Assembly: GCA_946498245.1 (NCBI GenBank)
Contig: CAMMNN010000008.1
Coordinates: 1 to 64,000, forward strand
Direction: 5' to 3'
DNA from: an uncultured Clostridium sp.
Lineage (GTDB): Bacteria; Bacillota; Clostridia; Lachnospirales; Lachnospiraceae
DNA: 64,000 nt
Part shown: positions 26,502 to 33,162 of the stretch, one piece after another
Numbering within the stretch: position 1 is the stretch's first letter
How the letters are laid out: each line of letters begins with the position of its first letter
Translations under genes and position numbers: made by a program
The notes under the pieces: generated by a model
What the model saw: the letters and a program-made list of their open reading frames with translations, nothing else
Told to the model about the DNA's origin: nothing
Database searches by the model: none

Positions 26502-27674
26502 TTATTTGCTTCGATAGGCATCCAGAAGGCGGTTAATCCGCTTAGTGGGATTCAGCAGTTCGCTTAAAGAAGCGTCGTGGTTTAAGTTATCAATAATCAG
26601 GGCAATATATTTGCTCATATCCACATCAATATAGTACGGTCTGGACAGAAGATCCGGGGTCTGGTATACCAGATTCGTGGTCAAAATTCTGTCAATGAGT
26701 CCGTTTTCATAATATTCATCAAACTTAGCCAGACCATTGGTAAAGAGGCCGAAGGTGGAACAGATAAATACCTTTCTCGCTTTCCGCTTCTTTAACTCTT
26801 TTGCTACGTCCAGCATACTTTCGCCGGAAGAGATCATATCGTCAATAATCAGTACGTCTTTTCCCTCTACGTCGCTTCCCAAAAATTCATGAGCGACAAT
26901 GGGATTTCTGCCGTTGACAATTTTGGTATAATCCCGTCTCTTATAAAACATTCCCATGTCCAGACCCAGCACGTTGGCGAAGAATACCGCTCTGTTCATT
27001 CCGCCTTCATCAGGGCTGATGACCATCATATGGCTGCTGTCGATCTGCAGATCCGTTTCGTGTTTTAATAAGTGCTTGATAAACTGATAAATAGGCTGTA
27101 CGGTTTCAAATCCCTTAAAGGGAATGGCATTCTGTACTCTGGGATCGTGGGCGTCAAAGGTAATGATATTTTCCACGCCCATGCTGGTCAGCTCCTGAAG
27201 AGCCAGGGCACAGTCAAGGGATTCTCTGCTGGAGCGCTTGTGCTGGCGGCTTTCATATAAAAACGGCATAATGACGTTAATTCTGCGGGCTTTTCCTGCC
27301 GCAGCCGCGATAACGCGCTTTAAATCCTGAAAATGATCGTCCGGCGACATATGATTCGTCATTCCAAATAAAGAATAGGTCAGGCTGTAATTGCACACAT
27401 CCACCATCAGGTATAAGTCGTCGCCCCGGACAGACTCTTCCAAAGTTCCCTTTCCTTCTCCGGAACCAAATCTGGGGGTTTTCGCCCCGATAATGTAGGA
27501 ATCTCTCTGGTAACCAGAGAATGCGATGGTATGCTTATGCTCGCTTTCTCTCTCCCTTCTCCATTCCACCAGATACTGGTCTACTTTCTGACCCAGGCTC
27601 TGACAGCTTTTTAAAGGAATCAGCCCTAAAGGTCCTACCGGGATTGTTTCAATGATTTTCTCTTCGTACAGCAT
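26502..27674 (-). CDS. prs: Ribose-phosphate pyrophosphokinase, long clostridial form
   Basis: Makes PRPP from ribose 5-phosphate and ATP. The PRPP-binding signature VLIIDDMISSGESMLD is near residue 275 and the flexible-loop region reads SPDEGGMNRAVFFANVL near residue 225. The length of about 390 aa exceeds the usual 315 and matches the long variant seen in Clostridia. I prefer the ATG at 27674 (MLYEEKII), which has GGAGG five bases upstream, over the listed ATG at 27686, which has no site. The gene follows the helicase-loader gene by 64 bp, probably in the same operon. Confidence 0.93.
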   Translation of the reverse strand: MLYEEKIIETIPVGPLGLIPLKSCQSLGQKVDQYLVEWRRERESEHKHTIAFSGYQRDSYIIGAKTPRFGSGEGKGTLEESVRGDDLYLMVDVCNYSLTYSLFGMTNHMSPDDHFQDLKRVIAAAAGKARRINVIMPFLYESRQHKRSSRESLDCALALQELTSMGVENIITFDAHDPRVQNAIPFKGFETVQPIYQFIKHLLKHETDLQIDSSHMMVISPDEGGMNRAVFFANVLGLDMGMFYKRRDYTKIVNGRNPIVAHEFLGSDVEGKDVLIIDDMISSGESMLDVAKELKKRKARKVFICSTFGLFTNGLAKFDEYYENGLIDRILTTNLVYQTPDLLSRPYYIDVDMSKYIALIIDNLNHDASLSELLNPTKRINRLLDAYRSK

Positions 27675-27738
27675 TTCGTCCTCCATTCTGTTTATCAGTC
27701 CAAAAGTAACTCATTTATAACATTGTCTTAAAAATTAG

Positions 27739-28725
27739 TCAACCCCTCAGGCGTTTTCCCCTGAGATCCTCTCCGTAAAGAGGAATCACCTGATAGCCGC
27801 TTATAATTCGCGACGCAACCCGATCCGTGTAGCTGTCTCTCATTCTGTTCAGGGAAAGGTTGGTGGAAATAATCGTGGATTTCCTGCTCCCCAGCCTGTC
27901 GTTGATGCAGTAAAAGAGCTGAGAGGAGGTAAAGCTGTTGTTCACCTCCGTTCCCAGATCGTCAATGATAAGCAGGTCGCAGTCTAATACAGACTGACAG
28001 GTATCGCGGATTTCCTCTTCCGCCTGGGATTCAAAACGGTTTTTGGAAAAAATGTCAAAAAAATCTCCGGCGGACAAATAAATAACGGAATAATAGCGGT
28101 CAATAAGTTCTTTGGCAATGCAGTTGCTGAGAAAGGTTTTCCCTACCCCTGTGTTGCCGGTAAACAGGATATTGCCGCCCTCTTCTCCAAAACGTTCTGT
28201 AAATTTTCTGCAGATCCGGACGACGTCTTTCATGTACTGGGCCACTGTTTTTCCAATTGCCGGAATCGGTTTGGAATCATCAAAACAGTCGTATGAAAAT
28301 GTGGAAAAATTTTCTCTGCGGATAATCTCGTCAATATTGGACTGGGCGTAAAGAAGCTTCATCTGGGCCCGCTTAAAGCAGTGGCATTTTTGCCCGTTTA
28401 CGTATCCCGTATCCCGGCAGTCCGGACACACATACCGCATCTCCATATAATCCGCCGGATAACCATACGCCTGAAGGAGCGCCATCCTCTGCTCCCCCAG
28501 CTCCGCCAGTTCCCGTTTCAGGCGCTCTCTGGCCCCGGAATCTCCTTCCAGCATCTGTCTGGCCCGTTCTACCGCCTTAACTCCCACCGCACTGTCTATC
28601 TCCCGTATAGCCGGGATTTTCTCATATACCTCTTTAACCCGCCGTTCTTTTTCATGGCGGCTTTCTATCTGCCTTTTCTCGTAATCCCTCATAATCGCGT
28701 GATACTGGGAATTGCTAAGTGCCAT
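27739..28725 (-). CDS. DnaI/DnaC-type helicase loader ATPase
   Basis: AAA+ ATPase of 328 aa: Walker A FTGNTGVGKTFLSN near residue 170, Walker B DLLIIDDLGTE near residue 235, and sensor STNLSLNRM with the arginine region DRVASRI. The N-terminus has a cysteine cluster CPDCRDTGYVNGQKCHCF near residue 105 like the zinc site of DnaI. It loads the replicative helicase during initiation. The gene follows dnaD by 8 bp with AGGAGG before the ATG, the usual Firmicute pairing. An upstream cluster of DnaA boxes may tie its expression to DnaA. Confidence 0.9.
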   Translation of the reverse strand: MALSNSQYHAIMRDYEKRQIESRHEKERRVKEVYEKIPAIREIDSAVGVKAVERARQMLEGDSGARERLKRELAELGEQRMALLQAYGYPADYMEMRYVCPDCRDTGYVNGQKCHCFKRAQMKLLYAQSNIDEIIRRENFSTFSYDCFDDSKPIPAIGKTVAQYMKDVVRICRKFTERFGEEGGNILFTGNTGVGKTFLSNCIAKELIDRYYSVIYLSAGDFFDIFSKNRFESQAEEEIRDTCQSVLDCDLLIIDDLGTEVNNSFTSSQLFYCINDRLGSRKSTIISTNLSLNRMRDSYTDRVASRIISGYQVIPLYGEDLRGKRLRG

Positions 28726-28733
28726 ATCTCCTC

Positions 28734-29750
28734 CTACTTCTGTCTGAGCTGCTCCAGAATCAAAGCGTCATAATCCACATCTCTCTGGTCGAAATTGTGG
28801 AACTGGTTAGCAGGCCGGCGGCTCTGTCCCGCCCCTGCCGGCTGGCGGCTGCTTCTTTGTCCGCTCTGTCCGCCGCCCGTTTCTTTCTGGCGTTTTCCAT
28901 AGTTCTCGTCCAGAATCCTCACGTCCTCCATAGAGCGGACGCCAGACTTCTTCCAGCCGCTTAAAATCCGATCCGCATATTGGAAACTGGGAGAATGGGT
29001 CGCCGCAATGGTGCGGTTGCAGGCTTCCAGTACCAGTTCCTTGGAAAATCCCCAATCCTGAAACCATTTTTCTATCATCTGCTTTTCCGCCTGAGCCGGC
29101 TTCCTGTCCGTCAGGCCAAAAGCTCTCATTACAGCAAAGGCGTCCCTGGTATATGCCGCAGTGCTGGTTCTGGCGCTGTCAACAGTGGTAATCCCTTTCT
29201 GATGCCAGTTTAACGCCACTGCCTCGATATACCGGATATTGGAGTGGCCTAACTGTACGCAGTATTCTACCAGGTACTCCAAAAGCTCCGGACGCATCTG
29301 CAGTTCGTCATACAGATAAGCGAAAGTCTGGCATTCCTTCTGGGTAAAAACTTTATTCATATATTTCTGAGCAATATACAAAAGCTCCGCAAAGGCTTCG
29401 TCTCCGCCCAGCCGGTTCAGCCGTTCCGCAGAATAGCTCTCTGAACCGCCGGCCAGCCGAATCTCCTTCCTGACAGGTGGGATTTCCTCATAAGCATCAG
29501 CGGCCTTTTCCTCCTTGCCCCGGATGAGCCCAGCCTTTTCCCAATAAGCCAAAGCCCTGCGAATGTCGGCTTCCGTATGGTTCAGCGCCCCGGCAATATC
29601 CTCTATCCCGATTTCTTCCTGCTGATGGCGCAGCAAATAAAGGTATACTTTTACATATTCTCCGTTGGCCGCCGCCATAAGGCTGTCTATAAACTCGTTG
29701 GCCACCACCGTCACTTTAGACGCCGCCGAATCCGTCAATTGAAATGCCAT
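28734..29750 (-). CDS. dnaD: DnaD domain replication-initiation protein
   Basis: The 338 aa protein has an N-terminal winged-helix region (residues 25-95, VKVYLYLLRHQQEEIGIEDI...ALNHTEADIRRAL). A variable linker and a DnaD domain at about 120-290 follow, the latter including YMNKVFTQKECQTFAYLYDE and HSNIRYIEAVALNWHQKGI. DnaD remodels origin DNA and helps recruit the helicase loader. A disordered Gln/Gly/Arg-rich tail (QSGQRSSRQPAGAGQ) ends the protein. GGGAG lies before the ATG. First gene of the operon. Confidence 0.9.
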   Translation of the reverse strand: MAFQLTDSAASKVTVVANEFIDSLMAAANGEYVKVYLYLLRHQQEEIGIEDIAGALNHTEADIRRALAYWEKAGLIRGKEEKAADAYEEIPPVRKEIRLAGGSESYSAERLNRLGGDEAFAELLYIAQKYMNKVFTQKECQTFAYLYDELQMRPELLEYLVEYCVQLGHSNIRYIEAVALNWHQKGITTVDSARTSTAAYTRDAFAVMRAFGLTDRKPAQAEKQMIEKWFQDWGFSKELVLEACNRTIAATHSPSFQYADRILSGWKKSGVRSMEDVRILDENYGKRQKETGGGQSGQRSSRQPAGAGQSRRPANQFHNFDQRDVDYDALILEQLRQK

Positions 29751-29788
29751 ATCTCCCTCATCCTCTTCTGTCCATTCTACGTAATTTC

Positions 29789-29817
29789 ATTCTACCATAA
29801 ACTTTTCCAAATGGAAA
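29789..29817 (-). promoter_or_regulatory. Promoter of the dnaD operon
   Basis: Minus strand TTTCCA (29812-29817), 17 bp, TAGAAT (29789-29794), about 40 bp before dnaD. The -35 is weak (4 of 6), consistent with regulation. Tandem DnaA boxes start 10 bp upstream of the -35. Confidence 0.6.
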
Positions 29818-29826
29818 TAGGGCCGC

Positions 29827-29870
29827 CTATCCACAGAATCAATTGTGGAAAATGTGGATAATGTGGATAA
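29827..29870. promoter_or_regulatory. DnaA-box cluster A (three 9-mers in direct tandem plus one)
   Basis: On the plus strand TGTGGAAAA (29844-29852), TGTGGATAA (29853-29861) and TGTGGATAA (29862-29870) abut without spacers; TGTGGATAA is the exact complement of the DnaA consensus TTATCCACA. CTATCCACA (29827-29835) is a one-mismatch box in the opposite orientation. All lie just upstream of the dnaD promoter. Confidence 0.85.
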
Positions 29871-30008
29871 GTTTTTCTCTTTTTCCCTGCAGATCCTGAC
29901 ACATCCTGTCGAAAGCCTTATAAATTCAGGTTTTCTTAAATTTTCTGATATTTGATTATGTAAATTAAAAAATCCACATAGCCTCTTTACATAAAATGTT
30001 GAAAACTA

Positions 30009-30026
30009 TGTGGATAATGTGGATAA
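30009..30026. promoter_or_regulatory. DnaA-box cluster B (two perfect 9-mers in tandem)
   Basis: Two perfect TGTGGATAA copies occupy 30009-30017 and 30018-30026 and end exactly at the murC stop codon. They repeat the tandem layout of cluster A about 140 bp away, with an AT-rich stretch between. Confidence 0.85.
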
Positions 30027-31418
30027 TTACTGCCCCAACAGCTTTTCCCCCACTTTTACAATGTCTCCGGCCCCCATAGTTATCAACAAATCCCCGTTCA
30101 TACAATTTTCCAAAAGAAATGTTTCTATTTCATCAAAGGAGGGAAGATAATGGACACTGGCGCCTAATTTTTCTATTTTTTCTGCCAAATCCCCGGAGCT
30201 GATTCCCAAGGTGTCTGTTTCCCTGGCCGGATAAATGTCCGCCAAAACCACTTCATCGGCTTCCGACAAGGCCTGTGCAAACTCGTCCATCAGAGCCTTT
30301 GTCCGGGTGTACGTATGGGGCTGGAAAACGCACCACAGCTTTTTATGAGGGTAATTTTTCGCCGCTGAAAGGGTAGCGTGAATCTCCTGGGGGTGGTGTG
30401 CATAATCGTCGATAATGGTAATCCCCAGCAGTTCCCCTTTCTTTTCAAAACGGCGGTGAGGCCCTGCAAAAGCCGCCAGTCCTTTCTTTACCGCTTCCAT
30501 AGGCACGCCCAGCTCCAAAGCCGCCGCAATGGCAGCCATGGAATTATAAACATTGTGCTCTCCGGTGACGCCCAGGCAAATCCGGCCAGCCGGCTGCCCT
30601 TCCCGTATAAGATCATAGGACGGTCTGGCAAATTCGTCGTACACAATATTTTCCGCCCTGTAAGCGCTGTTTTCCTTATTTCCAAAAGTAATAATCCGGC
30701 AGGCCAGATCCTGGGTCAGTTCTTCTAAATTTGCAATTTCGCTGTTAATAATCAGGACGCCGTCCTCCGGCAGCTTCTCTTCAAATTTACGGAAAGAGCA
30801 GCGTATGTCATCTAAATCCTTAAAAAAGTCCAGGTGATCCGCCTCTACGTTCAGAATGATCTCCATTGTAGGGAAAAAAGACAAAAAGCTGTTGGTATAT
30901 TCACAGGCCTCCGTCACAAACAGATCCGAGCTGCCGATGCGGATATTTCCTTTAATAGAATCCAGCATTCCTCCCACGGAAACAGTGGGATCCATACGGG
31001 CCGCCAAAAGAATCTCCGTCAGCATAGACGTCGTTGTGGTCTTTCCGTGAGTGCCTGCTACGGCTACCGCTTTGCCATAATTGCGCATCATTTCTCCAAG
31101 CAAATCCGCCCGCGACAGCATAGGAAGCTCCCTGGAAACGGCTTCCCCAAATTCCGGATTATCCGGGTGAATAGCCGCCGTATACACCACCACTTCCGTA
31201 TTCTCCGGAATATTAGAGGCCCTCTGGCCAATAAAAATCCTGGCGCCCTTTTTTTCCAGTCGCTCTGTAAGCTCGCTTTCGTGAGCGTCGGAGCCGGACA
31301 CAGTAAATCCTTCTTCTAAAAGAATTTCCGCCAAACCGCTCATACTAATCCCGCCAATTCCAATAAAATGGACGGCCTGGGGGTTTTGAAAATCTATCTG
31401 ATACATTTTTCTATCCAT
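30027..31418 (-). CDS. murC: UDP-N-acetylmuramate--L-alanine ligase
   Basis: Mur ligase of 463 aa. VHFIGIGGISMSGLA binds the UDP moiety, VAVAGTHGKTTTTSML is the ATP loop near residue 115, and VTEACEYTNSFLSF and DDYAHHPQEI are diagnostic of MurC. It adds L-Ala to UDP-MurNAc. The internal ATG at 31406 (MYQIDF) fits the typical clostridial MurC start and has AAAAAGGA upstream, so the true start may be four residues later. It follows an HPr-like gene by 5 bp. Confidence 0.96.
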   Translation of the reverse strand: MDRKMYQIDFQNPQAVHFIGIGGISMSGLAEILLEEGFTVSGSDAHESELTERLEKKGARIFIGQRASNIPENTEVVVYTAAIHPDNPEFGEAVSRELPMLSRADLLGEMMRNYGKAVAVAGTHGKTTTTSMLTEILLAARMDPTVSVGGMLDSIKGNIRIGSSDLFVTEACEYTNSFLSFFPTMEIILNVEADHLDFFKDLDDIRCSFRKFEEKLPEDGVLIINSEIANLEELTQDLACRIITFGNKENSAYRAENIVYDEFARPSYDLIREGQPAGRICLGVTGEHNVYNSMAAIAAALELGVPMEAVKKGLAAFAGPHRRFEKKGELLGITIIDDYAHHPQEIHATLSAAKNYPHKKLWCVFQPHTYTRTKALMDEFAQALSEADEVVLADIYPARETDTLGISSGDLAEKIEKLGASVHYLPSFDEIETFLLENCMNGDLLITMGAGDIVKVGEKLLGQ

Positions 31419-31423
31419 CCTTT

Positions 31424-31681
31424 TTATAATATTTCCTTTACCAATGCCTGAAGATAAGCCGACGCTTCCTGCTCATCCTCTCCGCTTAACTGAAATTCCA
31501 GAGTGTCGCCGCAGCAGGCGTTTAATGCCATAAGGCTTAATACCTGTTTCCCATCAGCCTGTTTCTCTCCTTTGGAAATCCGGATCCTGCACTGGTAGCC
31601 TTCGGCTGCCCTGGCAAGCTGGAGGGCGTTTCTGGCGTGAAGCCCCTGAATATCTGAAATCACATAGGTAAACCGAATCAT
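31424..31681 (-). CDS. HPr-family phosphocarrier paralogue
   Basis: The 85 aa protein keeps the HPr layout and the active His15 (DIQGLHARNALQLARAA), but Pro18 is Asn. The Ser46 region, normally KSIMGVMSL, reads KQVLSLMAL, so the residue phosphorylated by HPr kinase is Gln. It can perhaps accept phosphate at His but should not work in Ser46-P catabolite repression. The cysteine pair in NACCGDTLEF is unusual. AAGGAGG before the ATG. It is co-transcribed with murC, which hints at a regulatory role in wall synthesis; this link is inference. Confidence 0.85.
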   Translation of the reverse strand: MIRFTYVISDIQGLHARNALQLARAAEGYQCRIRISKGEKQADGKQVLSLMALNACCGDTLEFQLSGEDEQEASAYLQALVKEIL

Positions 31682-31887
31682 CCTGATCCTCCTTATCTTT
31701 CGTAATGGGAAAGCCGGGGAAGTGGGCGTTCCCTCTCTCCCGGCCTGTTTTGTGCGAATTTCCAGCGAAACCCCTTTTCCGGATTCTCATTCGTCCTTTC
31801 TTTCGCTGTCTCTGTGATTATTTTACCAATACCTTGCCGGAAAATCAACTGCTTTTCCTCTTTCCGCCGCAGTACAATTCCCGCGGA

Positions 31888-31953
31888 GTGTTTATATACT
31901 AGGGAAGACTTTCACGCATTAGCGTGACAAGGTCTTTCCTAGTATATAAACAC
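31888..31953. repeat. 66 bp near-perfect palindrome with nested hairpin
   Basis: The arms GTGTTTATATACTAGGGAAG.. and ..CTTTCCTAGTATATAAACAC pair over 22 bp with one mismatch, and inside them CACGC ATTA GCGTG forms a second stem. It sits between the HPr-like gene and queT. There is no T-run typical of a simple terminator, and its size fits a dispersed palindromic repeat or a small MITE-like unit. No copy elsewhere in the window was noticed. Confidence 0.75.
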
Positions 31954-31982
31954 AGAAGGCGAACCCCATAGGAGCCCGCCTT
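31954..31982 (-). terminator. Hairpin after queT
   Basis: GAAGGCGAACCCC and the partner GGAGCCCGCCTTC pair 7 bp past the queT stop. No strong U-tract follows on the minus strand; the adjacent palindrome may reinforce termination. Confidence 0.5.
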
Positions 31983-31989
31983 CCGTTAG

Positions 31990-32487
31990 TTAATGAAACG
32001 CTTCTCGAAATAAAATATTTTTGTAGTGCTCCAGAGCAACCATAAGGATGCCGCCCAGAACTCCTACTGCCAAAATTTCCCCGATTCCTACTGTCACCAT
32101 CATGTAGGGGATCAAATCCTCAGCTCCATAGGCATAACGCAGGACAAACGGAATGATCATCGCATTAGACAGAATGGGAGGTACGCACACCAGCCATTTC
32201 TGTTTTCTCAGGGCATAGGATCCCAGCGCCCCTATTAAGGTTGCAAGAGTTCCAAAGACCACGTCCGGAAGCATAGCGCCTGCCAATATGTTGGAAAGCA
32301 GGCAGCCAATTGTCACGCCTGGAATGGCCGCCGGCGTAAAGTACGGCAGAATACACAGAGCCTCTGAAATCCGGAACTGAACCGGCCCAAAGCTGATGGC
32401 GGAAAAGGTAAGTGTCAGCACAATGTAAATGGCCGCAATTACCGCTCCCTGGGTTATCAGGTACGTTGATTTTTGCGTTGTTTTCAT
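31990..32487 (-). CDS. queT: QueT-family queuosine-precursor transporter (ECF S-component-like)
   Basis: The 165 aa hydrophobic protein has five to six helices. FGPVQFRISEALCILPYFTPAAIPG is the hallmark of the QueT family, and TIGCLLSNILAG continues it. It would bind preQ1 or related deazapurines outside and work with a shared ECF energising module. The preQ1-I-type riboswitch overlapping its ribosome site supports the substrate strongly. The ORF starts at the ATG 10 bases after GGAG. The product acts in the cytoplasmic membrane. Confidence 0.92.
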   Translation of the reverse strand: MKTTQKSTYLITQGAVIAAIYIVLTLTFSAISFGPVQFRISEALCILPYFTPAAIPGVTIGCLLSNILAGAMLPDVVFGTLATLIGALGSYALRKQKWLVCVPPILSNAMIIPFVLRYAYGAEDLIPYMMVTVGIGEILAVGVLGGILMVALEHYKNILFREAFH

Positions 32488-32497
32488 ATTCTGTTTT

Positions 32498-32541
32498 CTC
32501 CTTTAGTTTTGTTTTACGAGTGGAAGGTCTCGAACACTCGG
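32498..32541 (-). promoter_or_regulatory. preQ1-I riboswitch in the queT leader
   Basis: The minus strand reads CCGAGTGTTCGAGACC, then TTCCACTC, GTAAAACAAAACTA and AAGGAG. GAGTG/CACTC forms P1, and the A-rich tail AAAACAAAACTAA can fold back as the H-type pseudoknot of preQ1-I. The ribosome site AAGGAG lies inside the fold, so control is probably translational. Confidence 0.82.
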
Positions 32542-32611
32542 TATTCTTTGCCGAAAATGCCGTGTTTACAGGCTTTCAGCGGGTTTTAGAATATCACGGA
32601 GGAGAGAAATT

Positions 32612-32800
32612 GTCAAGCAAGTACCAGAAAAGTACCTCTTTGCCACTGCCATTCTGGCCTTGAACAACTGGGAGGCTTGCAGGTATCTCATTGAGGCGTT
32701 TTCGGGAGTTTGCCAGTACGGACAAGGGAAATTGATTAATGCCATTGAGAAGCCGGAAAGAGTGTGTTATACTGGCACTACGGAAAGTCAGAGCACATAA
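32612..32800 (+). pseudogene. Open reading remnant without a start, protein-like composition
   Basis: This frame of 62 codons ends in TAA and reads in part KYLFATAILALNNWEACRYL and GQGKLINAIEKPERVCYTG. It has balanced amino-acid use like a real protein, but I find no in-frame start with a ribosome site at its 5' end. It overlaps the toxin promoter. It may be the tail of a gene lost when the small toxin locus or a mobile fragment arrived. The family is not recognised. It could also be a chance frame. Confidence 0.4.
32745..32773 (+). promoter_or_regulatory. Promoter of the holin-like toxin
   Basis: Plus strand TTGAGA (32745-32750), 17 bp, TATACT (32768-32773), giving a start near 32780 and an mRNA leader of about 85 bases. 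CCCTCC occurs twice in the leader and can pair with the AGGAGGG ribosome site. Confidence 0.75.
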
Positions 32801-32865
32801 AGGCGGCCTACCCTCCTGCTATCGGAGGGGCTAACCCTCCAGACAAAAGAAAGGAGGGCAAGCCA

Positions 32866-32958
32866 ATGTATGTTACATATCAGGACTTAGTTCAGATTGG
32901 AATGTTCATTGTAGCCCTTGTAGGATTGTGTTATACAATCTTTAAGGGAAGAAAATAG
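32866..32958 (+). CDS. Holin-like type I toxin, 30 aa
   Basis: The peptide starts MYVTYQDLVQIGMF, has one transmembrane helix and ends in basic FKGRK. It resembles the Hol_Tox/TxpA class of type I toxins of Firmicutes, which damage the membrane. AGGAGGG lies 8 bases before the ATG. The track lists a longer 64 aa version from 32764, but the strong site and the hydrophobic start favour the short form. The stop codon touches a terminator hairpin shared with an antisense transcript. Toxicity is inferred from the family. Confidence 0.82.
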   Translation: MYVTYQDLVQIGMFIVALVGLCYTIFKGRK

Positions 32959-33052
32959 CCGCCACTACTGCCAATAGTGACGGCTGACCTCATGTGAGGT
33001 AAGTTGTTCATTGTCCGGGGTAGGCCGTGTGTTTCTGGCTTTCCCCTTTTCT
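32950..33052 (-). ncRNA. Candidate antisense RNA antitoxin
   Basis: A strong minus-strand promoter at 33059-33087 would start an RNA near 33052 that reads to the hairpin at 32957-32985, followed by TATTTTCTT on that strand. The RNA would be about 100 nt, complementary to the 3' end of the toxin mRNA, as in RatA/TxpA and SR4/BsrG. It also contains a small hairpin ACCTCACATGAGGT. Both ends are inferred from promoter and terminator only. Confidence 0.7.
32957..32985. terminator. Bidirectional terminator shared by toxin and antisense RNA
   Basis: AGCCGCCACTA and TAGTGACGGCT pair with one mismatch across a loop. On the minus strand TATTTTCTT follows. On the plus strand a second small hairpin (ACCTCATGTGAGGT) follows. 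Confidence 0.75.
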
Positions 33053-33058
33053 ATTATC

Positions 33059-33087
33059 AATATAGCACATCTGGCGGCGGGGTGCAA
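33059..33087 (-). promoter_or_regulatory. Promoter of the antisense RNA
   Basis: Minus strand TTGCAC (33082-33087), 17 bp, TATATT (33059-33064), pointing toward the toxin gene. Confidence 0.75.
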
Positions 33088-33162
33088 GGGCTAGCCTCAA
33101 TTTTGTCACGGTCTATCAATGGAAAATATCCCCCTGCCGCCAGGTGTGCTATATGCAGCGTT

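Noticed and set aside
29827-30026. Chromosomal origin (oriC)
   Set aside because: DnaA boxes are dense, but dnaA, dnaN, recF or gyrB are absent nearby, so a regulatory or titration site is more likely.
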